A stretch of 46,402 nucleotides of DNA from Amoeboaphelidium occidentale (taxonomy: Eukaryota > Aphelidiomycota > Aphelidea). Every line of letters starts with the position of its first letter. The stretch's first letter is position 1. The DNA lies in NCBI GenBank assembly GCA_023515795.1, contig JALGPX010000026.1:53220-99621 (forward strand), given 5' to 3'. A program made the position numbers and the translations under genes. Shown piece after piece: positions 28,619 to 37,965 of this stretch. Under the pieces are notes generated by a model that worked only from the letters and a program-made list of their open reading frames with translations, was not told the origin of the DNA and did no database searches.

Positions 28619-29875
28619 CTATTTCTTTGCTGCATGACCTCTCAAACGAATTGACTGGATTCTAATGAAACCATCAGAATCAGCTGGACTAAATCCACCA
28701 GCAACATCCATCTATAAAAGTCAGCGGTGAAATTGAAAAGGTTATTAGCTTACACTTGAAAGTTCTTGATCATACAAAGAGAAGGGACTTTCTCTTCCAA
28801 CAATGGAAATATTACCCTTGTACAATTCCAATGAAACAATACCAGAAACAGTTTTCTGGCTGTGTGAAATTGAAGCGTAAAGCATTTCACGTTCAGGAGA
28901 GAACCACATACCATTGTAAATGATGTTTGCGAGATGTTTCGACATTTCATCCCTCAACTTTCTGACTTCTCTGTCCATAGTTAATCCTTCCAAATCCATG
29001 TGTGCCTTAAGCAAGATGGTACCACCAGGTGTCTCATAGCAACCTCTTGACTTGATGCCAATGAATCTGTTCTCTACAATATCAATACGACCAACACCAT
29101 GCTCGCGACCAAGAGCATTCAACAACAAGAAGATTTCCAATGGATCTGTCTTTGTTACAGACTTTGTTTCAACCTTAACAGGAATGCCATGATCAAAAGT
29201 AATCTTTACAGACTCGGGACCATTAGGACTAGCAGCAGACAAGCTTTTTGTCAATTTCCACATGTCTTCAGGTGGCTTAATATTAGGATCTTCTAGAATA
29301 CCAGCCTCGTAACTGATGTGAAACATATTCTCATCAGTAGACCATGGCTTTGCTTTAGTTTGAGCAACAGGGATACCCTTCTTTGCTGCATAATCAAGCA
29401 AATCAGAGCGACCTTGGAACTTGTTGTAGAACTCAGGAATACGCCACGGTGCGATGACTTTAATCGAAGAACTTAAAGCGTAGTAAGCCAATTCGAACCT
29501 GACCTGATCATTTCCTTTTCCTGTACATCCGTGTGATACAAATTGGCAGCCTTCCTTCTCTGCAATCTCAATCTGCCTTTTAGCGATAATTGGTCTTGCA
29601 ATAGCCGTGCCAAGCAAGTAAACACCTTCATACAGACAGTTGGCCTGAATGGCAGGATAAATCGTTTCCTTAACAAATTCCTTCTTCAGGTCTTCAATGA
29701 ATACTTTTGTTGCACCGACCTTTAGAGCCTTTTCTTCTGCAGCTTTGAAGTCTTCTTCTTGTCCAATGTTCGCCATGTAAGCCAAAACTTCATAGCCCTG
29801 CTCGATCAACCATGCCAAGATGCAGGAGGTGTCCAGACCACCGGAGTATGCGAGTAAAACTTTTCCTTTGCTCAT
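28619..29875 (-). CDS. ARG1: Argininosuccinate synthase
   Basis: This enzyme joins citrulline and aspartate, using ATP, in arginine synthesis and the urea cycle. Exon 1 (29875-28754) and exon 2 (28711-28619) are separated by a 42-base intron with GTAAGC donor and CGCTGACTTTTATAG acceptor. The spliced protein is 404 aa, the normal length; reading through would lose the last 30 residues. Motifs: the ATP PP-loop AYSGGLDTS (9-17), [14 protein letters not shown], and the C-terminal [16 protein letters not shown] from exon 2. The stop TAG is inside AAATAGATG, another AATAGA at a stop. Its ATG faces the transporter gene start, 224 bases away. Confidence 0.97.
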
Positions 29876-30099
29876 GTTTATGATACTTTCAGATTATGCG
29901 TTGAAAAAACGATAAAGCTTGCATGATCTTATGTCAGGGGCATTCAACCACAAGGGCGTTGTTTCAACTTGATATTTCCGTGTCAGCCTAAAGTGTCCTC
30001 GGTTAAGACAATCTCTACCTAATCGGATAACCTTTGGCAATAGTTGATGCGCCAATCGCTTTGATCTCACTGTTCTACAAAACTGTTTCACTTAATTGA

Positions 30100-33000
30100 A
30101 TGGGAATAGCTGAAATCCTGAAAGATAAGAACACGGCTGCAGCTTATCAGAAGATAATTCATCGCGCGTCTCTTACCGCTGATGATATGGACACACGAGA
30201 AGCGCATTTTCATATCGATTCTTCGAGCGCGGAGTCGCTGAGCATTCCAGACGAGGATCGCTTAGCACAAGGCGAAATGGTTAACGATAACGTCGAACAG
30301 AAGGAAAATATACAAATTGTCGTAGAGGAAGATTTAAATGAGGAACGCGAACCTCTATTAGGACACAAAGGAGATACCAAACGCTCAAGGAAGAAAGCTT
30401 GGCTTCTAACTTGGATAAACTGGGACATAACAAGAGACTTAGCGAAAGCCGTCATTGCTTTCACTATTGCAATGTCTTTTAGTTTTGTGGATGCATTCAA
30501 AGTGTATGGAGGCGAGTTTGGATTTTTGGCTGCTGTAACTGTGCTCTTCTTTCATCCATCCAAGTCCGTAGGCGCTTTACTTGAAGCTGTCTTTCTGGGT
30601 CTTCTTGGTGTTATATTTGGTTCTTTAGTTAGTTTAGTGGGTTTATATTTCACTTACAGAATGCAGAACAAGGATGAGCTTGTCCAAAACGTTGCATGCA
30701 TCATGATTTTGGTGTTCTTTGCTGTGTTTTTATTATCCTACATAAGAGCGAAGTCATCAAGGCCTCCTGTGTACACGGGCATAGTTATTTCGCATATGCT
30801 TATTTGTATTACACTGATGGGTAATGTTCCACAGAACATCGATGATTGGAACATCAACCGCATGCTGAAGATTGTCACAAGTATACTATTCGGGGCGTCA
30901 GTAAGTCTACTTACAAACTTGCTATTCTGGCCCAAGAGTGCTTACAGCGACTTACGTGTTGATTTAAGTGCGAGTTTACAAAGTGTCACTAATTTGGTCG
31001 ATATCCTTGTTTCTGGATTCTTATTGGAAAACATGGGGCCTGAAGATCTTCTGAGTACAAAAGAAAGAGTTGAATATGCGATGTTTGATCATAGAGCCAA
31101 ATTCGCGAAACTTACAAGAACTAATGCTGAAGCAAAACTTGAATTTTTGCCATGGACATTAACAAGACAGAATGCATATCAACCATTGATCAATTCTATG
31201 AATCGAATTACACAACACGTCGGTGGTATGAAGTCCAGCTTGATAAGAGAAGAGGGTTTGTTGAGTAAAAGTAATGACGGTAATCGAAGATCGTCATTGT
31301 TATTCAGTTTTCTTGATACCATTGGTCCACATATACAATCTTTGGCTGAGGCTTGTAAGCTTGCGTTAAAAGAAGCAAACAGGATTGCTTTAATTCCAAG
31401 ACCATTCTTTGGAGCAAAGAAACAAGACGACGAGATTCGCTTCGCTGTGGAGGAAATGCAAGACATACTTCGCGCTGCTTTGATCGATTTCGAAACAAAG
31501 CAGAGAGAAAAGCTCATGGTTCTTTATGAAAGCGAAAAGTTTGATGGAACACCCAACGAAGAAGTGTTTCTGGTTTATTTCTTTGTTTTCTGTATGATCG
31601 AATTTGTCAAGGAAGTTGAGAAGGGTCTTTTGACTGGCATCCTTAAATCACATTATATAGCCTCTAAGAAAGTTCCACAAATTGATAATAGGGTTATCAA
31701 AATACAAGTTGAAGATCTTTATGATAAAACACACGCAAAGGTCGAAACTTCAAATCCTGCTTCCCCGAGGGAACACAACGGCGAAGATGAATTTGCCTCG
31801 AAATATTTTGATTACTTACAATCCCAAACCAATGATGTATACAGGCATTACCTGAAGAATCCACATTTCCACAGCCCGCATGACGAGGAGTCTCCTGCTA
31901 ATGACGAAGAAAGAAATATCTTAAGACCTCCTGTTGAAATTTCACCATTATTGAGATACAGGCTGTATTTGTGGAGGTTTCTTTCAGACCTTGGGAGATC
32001 TTTCGAACTTAAATTTGCCTTGAAATCGGCCATACTTGTCACATCGATTTCGCTTATGGGATTCTTACCACAAACTATGGATTTGTTTTTGGCTTTCAAG
32101 GCGAATTGGTGTCTGATTTCTATTGCAGTCGTAATGACACCTACTGTTGGTGGTACAAACCTTGCAGGTCTATATCGGCTCTTTGGAACGTTCTCTGGAG
32201 TGTTGTTTTCTTATCTTATTCTTTATTTCTTTGGCGATGAGATTTATATTAGTTGGGCATTACTCGCACTTTTTGCCATTCCATGCTTTTACGCAGTATT
32301 ATTCTCGAAATATCCTCGTGTTGGACAAGTGGCTATGGTCTCTGTTTCATCAATTACATTGCGTTACTTCTGTAATCCATATCTTCACGACCTATTTGAA
32401 CTTGCTTGGAAACAAGGTTTGATGGTATCTTCTGGTCTTGTTCTTGGATTGTTAGTTACATGGTACGTTTGGCCTTACGAAGCCAGAGTTGAACTTAGAA
32501 AGGGTCTTTCAGATTTACTATTGAACATGGGAATTCTTTATAGTCGACTTGTTGAAGTATTTAATCCTCGCAATGAGACTGAGAATCGATATAGTCTCAT
32601 AGAGGACAGCTTTGAATACAAGGCAAATTTAAAAATAACTCCTACCACTCTTCACAGATATTATTACACTCAGTTTGAAGAGCTGACAACAAAAGATACG
32701 CTTTCTTACTTCTTGGCTTTTGAATTGAAAGTTCAAATGGATTTGCTTCGTTTGGAAAGCTTGATTCCATTAACTTGGCTAGAACCTCGTTTGAAAGGCC
32801 CGTTCCCCGTGGAAGTCTATCAGCACATGTTGAAGTGTTGCCAGAGGATCTTGGATAAATTTGTAGCAATGAGAGTAGCTATTGCCAACAATGTTGCTGA
32901 AGAAAATATCAACGCTGCAAAGAATGCCAGTGAACAAGCGAAATCTCCAACAAGTCCTGGTAACTTTCAAGCATATGGTATGTCAGAAGATTTAATTCTT

Positions 33001-33972
33001 GGGTTGGCTCCATCCTCATCCATGGTCGATATAAACAGACAATCGACTCAAAGTGAAGAACTTGATAGTGGATTACTTCACCGTGAATTAGTTCCTTACA
33101 GAAGAGATATGGTTGGCTCTGTCCTACTCTGTTTCTACGTTTATGCTGGTTCTTTGATTCTAAAGCAGCCACTTCCTACTTACTTGCCACAAGCAAAAGA
33201 GGCCAGGGAAAGACTTTTGAAAAGAATAAGAACCATTGTGAAACAGAATAATTTGTATTCAGATTCCACGAAGGATGGTATTGGAACGTCGAATAATGCA
33301 GACAACTTTGGGATCCTGGCATCACCTCAGAAGTTCATCAATTACTACGCATATTCTTTGGCCATGGAAGATGTCATCAATGAATTGGAGCTTTTGGGAA
33401 ATCTTTTGAAGAGTCTGTTTGGAGAAATGTTTGCAGATATTTTCAATATGGAGGATGATGGCGATTACAGACCTCGGATGCATAGAGTGGATTCTTCAGT
33501 TTCACTCTCTTATGAGGAACACGAAGCAATTCGCCAAGCAAGGAAGAAAGACTCCAGAGTTTCTCTGCAATCACCACATCCTATACCACTTTACCATCAT
33601 AATCGTGCAGATAGATGGGGAATGGTTAGAGAGCAAGTTATGGACCAAATGCGCCAGAAACCTCGAGGATTGGCTGATGTTGCAAAATCACTAGTTTCAA
33701 GAGACGTTCAATCCTACTATGAAACCAGGGCCCCGCTAACAGAACCCATGAGAAACTTATCTGGCACTGACTTCTCTTCGCCATTAGTTCAACTTGATCG
33801 CCACGAGTATGGTACCATATCGTCGCATGCATCACCAAACGTTCCTATCATAAGGTTTTCGGAGGCAGGCAACACGTTAAATCCTAGAATGGCAACAAGT
33901 ACAGAAGAGGTTAATATATCAGACAAGGACAAGGCAGAATGGTGGCGCGCATCAGGGAATTGGATGTTGTAA
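30100..33972 (+). CDS. BRE4-like FUSC/DUF2421 membrane transporter
   Basis: This 1290-aa protein matches the fungal aromatic-acid-exporter-like family that includes brefeldin A sensitivity protein Bre4 (N-terminal ArAE_2 domain, FUSC-like repeat, DUF2421). It has a polar N-terminus, a first membrane block at about 115-275 (AKAVIAFTIAMSFSFVDAF, GFLAAVTVLFFHPSKSVGA, LKIVTSILFGASVSLLTNLLFWP), a long soluble stretch, and a second membrane block at about 637-790 (SISLMGFLPQTMDLF, NWCLISIAVVMTPTVGG, GLYRLFGTFSGVLFSYLIL, WYVWPYEARVELR). The C-terminal 450 residues are soluble with charged helices and a Ser-rich tail. The substrate is not known; related bacterial proteins export aromatic acids. It is a single exon and converges with TRAPPC2L, 41 bases apart. 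Confidence 0.85.
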   Translation: MGIAEILKDKNTAAAYQKIIHRASLTADDMDTREAHFHIDSSSAESLSIPDEDRLAQGEMVNDNVEQKENIQIVVEEDLNEEREPLLGHKGDTKRSRKKAWLLTWINWDITRDLAKAVIAFTIAMSFSFVDAFKVYGGEFGFLAAVTVLFFHPSKSVGALLEAVFLGLLGVIFGSLVSLVGLYFTYRMQNKDELVQNVACIMILVFFAVFLLSYIRAKSSRPPVYTGIVISHMLICITLMGNVPQNIDDWNINRMLKIVTSILFGASVSLLTNLLFWPKSAYSDLRVDLSASLQSVTNLVDILVSGFLLENMGPEDLLSTKERVEYAMFDHRAKFAKLTRTNAEAKLEFLPWTLTRQNAYQPLINSMNRITQHVGGMKSSLIREEGLLSKSNDGNRRSSLLFSFLDTIGPHIQSLAEACKLALKEANRIALIPRPFFGAKKQDDEIRFAVEEMQDILRAALIDFETKQREKLMVLYESEKFDGTPNEEVFLVYFFVFCMIEFVKEVEKGLLTGILKSHYIASKKVPQIDNRVIKIQVEDLYDKTHAKVETSNPASPREHNGEDEFASKYFDYLQSQTNDVYRHYLKNPHFHSPHDEESPANDEERNILRPPVEISPLLRYRLYLWRFLSDLGRSFELKFALKSAILVTSISLMGFLPQTMDLFLAFKANWCLISIAVVMTPTVGGTNLAGLYRLFGTFSGVLFSYLILYFFGDEIYISWALLALFAIPCFYAVLFSKYPRVGQVAMVSVSSITLRYFCNPYLHDLFELAWKQGLMVSSGLVLGLLVTWYVWPYEARVELRKGLSDLLLNMGILYSRLVEVFNPRNETENRYSLIEDSFEYKANLKITPTTLHRYYYTQFEELTTKDTLSYFLAFELKVQMDLLRLESLIPLTWLEPRLKGPFPVEVYQHMLKCCQRILDKFVAMRVAIANNVAEENINAAKNASEQAKSPTSPGNFQAYGMSEDLILGLAPSSSMVDINRQSTQSEELDSGLLHRELVPYRRDMVGSVLLCFYVYAGSLILKQPLPTYLPQAKEARERLLKRIRTIVKQNNLYSDSTKDGIGTSNNADNFGILASPQKFINYYAYSLAMEDVINELELLGNLLKSLFGEMFADIFNMEDDGDYRPRMHRVDSSVSLSYEEHEAIRQARKKDSRVSLQSPHPIPLYHHNRADRWGMVREQVMDQMRQKPRGLADVAKSLVSRDVQSYYETRAPLTEPMRNLSGTDFSSPLVQLDRHEYGTISSHASPNVPIIRFSEAGNTLNPRMATSTEEVNISDKDKAEWWRASGNWML

Positions 33973-34013
33973 CAAAAGGAAAGGACATGATCTATTCTGT
34001 GTTTACGAGGATA

Positions 34014-34466
34014 TCACCTTGAAGAACTTACAATTAGCTGTACAGCCTTATCAAAATTCTGTGATTTGATCGTCTTGTCCTCGGCGTTATAAAAAGGGTT
34101 ACTAATGAGGGCCAAATAGGCGTGGTGCAGCTGCTTCATTAGAGGCCTAACTTCAGAATCCTTTGCAACACCATCGACTACTCCAATTACAAGAATAAAT
34201 TTAATGTTCGTATGTGTGACATATCCGTAAACGCCCATATCCTCAAAAGCGTAGAGCAGACCCTGATAAGGTTCTCGCTGTTTCTCTTTGGCTAAAACCA
34301 TAAGAGTCATCCACAAAAGCTAGACTGTACCTTTCTCATCCAGAAAATCCAGGACAATGTGGACCATGTAATGAAACGATAAATCCGGCATTGAAGTGAA
34401 GTTCTTCATGTAAAGGGGATTGTTTTCTGTGCCCAAAATTGCGACACATCTGATCGAAGCCAACAT
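34014..34466 (-). CDS. TCA17: TRAPP subunit TRAPPC2L / Tca17
   Basis: This sedlin-like (longin fold) protein helps assemble TRAPPII, the Rab exchange factor of the late Golgi. Exon 1 (34466-34331) encodes MLASIRCVAILGTENNPLYM and FHYMVHIVLDFLDEK. A 39-base intron (34330-34292) with branch-like TGACTC separates it from exon 2 (34291-34014), which has YQGLLYAFEDMGVYGYVTHTNIKFILVI and SNPFYNAEDKTIKSQNFDKAV. The total is 137 aa, very close to human TRAPPC2L (about 140). A GTAAGT near the 3' end could allow an alternative C-terminus, but the unspliced end matches the family length. The ATG lies only 15 bases from the RAD17 ATG on the other strand. Confidence 0.92.
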
Positions 34467-34481
34467 CGTAAGAATAAGAAA

Positions 34482-36364
34482 ATGCTTCCAAGGAAGAAGT
34501 CAAAACGAGTCAAATGGACTGAAGATTTCGAAGAGTCGTTCCAATTTGATGATTTCATTGTCCCAACTGCGGAGTCTGATGAGGGCAGGCTTTGGGTTGA
34601 CTGTTTCGAGCCACAAAGATGGGACGAATTGNNNNNNNNNNNNNNNNNNAGAAGTCAAAACGAGTCAAATGGACTGAAGATTTCGAAGAGTCGTTCCAAT
34701 TTGATGACTTCATTGTCCCAACTGCGGAGTCTGATGAGGGCAGGCTTTGGGTTGACTGTTTCGAGCCACAAAGATGGGACGAATTGGTCGTGCACAAGAA
34801 GAAACTAGAAGAGCTCAGAGATGCTTTGGAAAATTATGCAAACGGAGGCCAAGAGAAGCTCAAGATTTTGTTATTAAGTGGTCAAAGTGGTACTGGAAAG
34901 AACTTGGCCTTGAAGTTGGCGTGCTCCGATTTGAACATTCGACTGATACAGTGGGACAACCCGTTCTTCCAGGAGACAGCTTTTGATTCCGGAATGGATG
35001 ATGAACGTAAGGAGTCCAGCATTGAAAGTTTTTGCGAGTTTTTGAAGAAGTTTCAGAGGTTCAAAGAAGCATTGAAACTCAATCGAAGTGTCGGAGGGAA
35101 ACGGGAGGCAATCTTGGTTCGTGATGTGCCTTACTGTGGGAACAAGCACGTTTTCCAAAAATTCTATTCTTCCTTGAGAGATTATTTGCTTGGTGGCGAG
35201 CTGCTGTTGATATTTGTCTTCACGGTGTGCAGGTCACACACAACGGAAGATAATACGCTCTTTTCTGATTATTTATACTTTCCTGCAGATATAAGGTCAA
35301 ATGTAAAGTTTAAGGAAATTAAGTTCAACCCGATTGCAAAGAGTTTCATGACCAAACATTTCCAAGCTGTTCTAAAACGACAACTTCATGTGGTTCCTTC
35401 AAAGGACGTGATGGAGCAAATATTCGAAAACAGCCATGGGGATCTTAGACAAGCCATTAACTCGCTCCAGTTCCTCTATTTACTTCCTAGTATTGGCAGC
35501 CTGGATGACAAGAACAAAGATGAACAGAATTTTTTGTTTCAGATTTTAGGAAAGACTTTGTATTACAAAAATCGTAGTCAAGACAAGTCCGGAGGGCTGA
35601 GTGAAACAGTCTTCTCGTATTGGTCCGATCTAAAGACAGAGATGGTTCCTTCTAAAACATTGAGTGTTTACTTGTCATCAGAAATACCGAAAATTTGGCA
35701 GCACTTTTATAGGATTGAAAGAGGACTACAATTCATCAGCGATTATGATTGTTATCAAGTTAGGACTCGACAGTCATGGCAAGATTCCCAGATTTCCATG
35801 GACTCTTTAGTTTCAGGATTGTTACTCGGTTCTGTGTATTATTCCCATGAAGGAAGTCCTGATGATTTAGCTGAAACTCTAGCAGCAGACAAAAAGTTTT
35901 ACGCTATTCGAAGGCCAGAGTTGTTTCAAGCGTTAGATAATCAAAAGGCAAATGATCTGAGTATGAGTTTATGGTATGATGAAATTTTAAGAATCAATAT
36001 TGAGAAAGGAATCAATGTTTCAGGTTTCAACAAGAAAAACTGGAAACTATTTGATCTGCCATATCTGAAGAGTATTCTGTGTGCTCCTAGAAATCAAGCT
36101 TTAAAACAAATCCTGCCTTCAAACATCGTTTCGGGTATCTGCGTTTTCTCGAATTTCAGCAAGCTTGGATACGCTACAACAACTGGTGCTGGAAGTTATG
36201 CTCAGCAGAGTTTAGCAGAGGAAGAGTTCCTAGACATATCGATAGATGACGAGAATGTGGCCCACAACAGTAACGAATTAGTCCTGACAAAGGAAAAACT
36301 CACAAAAGGCGCTCAACAACTTTCGAACTGGTGGGAACAGGATGACGATATTGTGACAGATTAG
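34482..36364 (+). CDS. RAD17: Checkpoint clamp loader Rad17/Rad24 (5' part duplicated by assembly)
   Basis: Rad17 (budding yeast Rad24) replaces Rfc1 in the clamp loader that puts the 9-1-1 clamp on damaged DNA. With one copy of the duplicate removed it is 575 aa, starting MLPRKKSKRVKW at 34482. Family features: LWVDCFEPQRWDELVVHKKK, Walker A GQSGTGKN at 82-89, EAILVRDVPYCGN (Walker B region), the sensor-like region HGDLRQAINSLQFL, and an acidic C-terminus. The Walker A ends in Asn where Ser or Thr is usual, which could affect ATP binding. The start is 15 bases from the TRAPPC2L start. The sequence 34495-34631 is repeated as 34650-34786 around 18 Ns, so the open frame appears shifted in the assembly. 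Confidence 0.85.
34495..34786. repeat. 137-base duplicate around an 18-N gap in RAD17
   Basis: Positions 34495-34631 and 34650-34786 are the same except for one silent base (GAT against GAC), flanking Ns at 34632-34649. Gap plus copy is 155 bases, not a multiple of three, so the frame does not carry through. Unmerged contig overlap is the best explanation. Confidence 0.87.
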
Positions 36365-36629
36365 AATCGTAATAATTACATCATCTTTTATCGCACGAAT
36401 TAGTTAAAAGCCCCCTGCCTTTTGTTGGGTAAATCGGCGCTACATCGTCCCGAAACCTCGCTCTGTCTCACTTTACGTGGCGATTTTCATAACCGTTTTT
36501 TTGGTCAACCCTTGTCAATCTCCAACAAACTCAAAAAATTTTTTGGCGATCGGCGCTCGTGCTCAGTATCGTCACATTATCATTAATTCTTCGGACTCAG
36601 TTAATTAATATTCACGCTTATCTCTTCTG

Positions 36630-37815
36630 ATGTGCTCCAATTCGAAAAAACAGGATTCCACCGGAGCTGGGCGGATGTCGATTTCCAGCCTTCTGAGCCC
36701 TGATGATTCTGCAAATCATGGCAGGCATTCGGCACCGATGGAATCCTTAATCGAAGAGGGCAACCATAAACACATTATTACGGAAAATTTCCACCCTATG
36801 GGATACCATTCTATTCAACATTCGATTGATCATTATAAACAACAAGAACACATTCCGGGTCACTCACAGCTTGACCGTTATCATGCCGGATCTATTCATA
36901 CTCTGCATGGATCTTTGAACCAGCTGCACAATACGTCAAAAGCAAGTATTATGGACAATATGGGCCTGCTATCATCATGCGCTCAAGCTTCTCACTCTGT
37001 TCAGGCCGTTAGTGAACCGAGTTTGCGTGCATCATCTCTGGACTCGACAAAGAACCTGAACGTACAAAATCGTTGGTAGGCTTTATTGGGGTTCTTTTAA
37101 AGATTTCTTACTGTTCAGGAAGTACGAACTTGTGATAAGAGAGCATCCGGTTCGCGTGAGATGTTGTGGATTTGGGGAGAAAGACAGACGGCCAGTCGAT
37201 CCACCGCCTGTAGCGCAATTGGTTCTCACAAACACAGAAACAAATACATTGGTGGACCTGGAAAAGTAAGAAACACACTGGGCGCCGTCTTTTAATGTTT
37301 AATAGCTTCCCCCAAAAGTTTAACTTGATCGCTCATGCTGCGCTCTTATCAGAGGATTTAGATAGCGATTATATTAAAACACAGCGAGGAGAACGTCTTA
37401 TATCGAGACTTCTTATGGGTTCGCTGGTGTCTCCTTCTTATTATTTGACAGACATCAATGGAGACAAGGTAAGACTTTCTGCCATGAAGTTCAAGAAGTT
37501 AAACTTGTTCTTTAGGGAATATTCTTCATATTTCAGGATTTATCTGTAAGACTAGAAGGCGCATATCGTCTTAGAATATCTGTTATTGATATTTCTAATC
37601 GTGGCGAGAATAACAGCGAAGGAGATATTCTTGCGTCAGCTGTAACAGATATTTTCAATGTGTACACACCGAAAAGGTTTCCGGGTATGATGGAGTCCTC
37701 AGAGTTACTCAAGCTATTTGCCAAACAAGGCGTAAAATTAACCATTCGAGCAGCTGGAAGTAAACGAGAAGCGGGACTAGAGGAAGTTGTTAATGACGAC
37801 GAGGAGGAATATTAA
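36630..37815 (+). CDS. Velvet-domain transcription factor (VelB/VosA-like)
   Basis: Velvet proteins are fungal DNA-binding regulators with an NF-kappaB-like fold that control sporulation, light response and secondary metabolism. Four exons fit: 36630-37075, 37119-37265, 37306-37468 and 37516-37815, with introns of 43, 40 and 47 bases; 351 aa. The first 145 residues are His/Ser-rich and low in structure, with MSISSLLSP near the start. The velvet domain spans about 149-325: KYELVIREHPVRVRCCGFGEK, DRRPVDPPPVAQLVLTNTETN, YYLTDINGDKGIFFIFQDL, SVRLEGAYRLRISVIDIS and VYTPKRFPGMMESSELLKLF. The end is acidic. VelB or VosA type fits best (GIFFIFQDLSVR and FPGM motifs); I cannot separate the two. The 265-base region before it is its promoter. 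Confidence 0.9.
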
Positions 37816-37965
37816 CGACGCAACTGTAACGCATTAGCATTATCGAAAAAGTCGCATCGAAAGCGCACCGCATTCATAAAAACTCAGTAATAGACTCAGC
37901 GATTTTGTCGTAACGGAAGTCGTTTGAAGCCGATCAACGGCGCCGCGCTCTTTGTTTCTTACCAC

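Noticed and set aside
33975-34015. Extra 3' exon of TRAPPC2L from a GTAAGT near its end
   Set aside because: The unspliced C-terminus already matches the family's length; the alternative adds a non-conserved tail.
37469-37515. Velvet frame reading through as a shorter protein
   Set aside because: Splicing here restores GIFFIFQDLSVR, a core velvet motif, so the read-through frame is an artefact of the intron.
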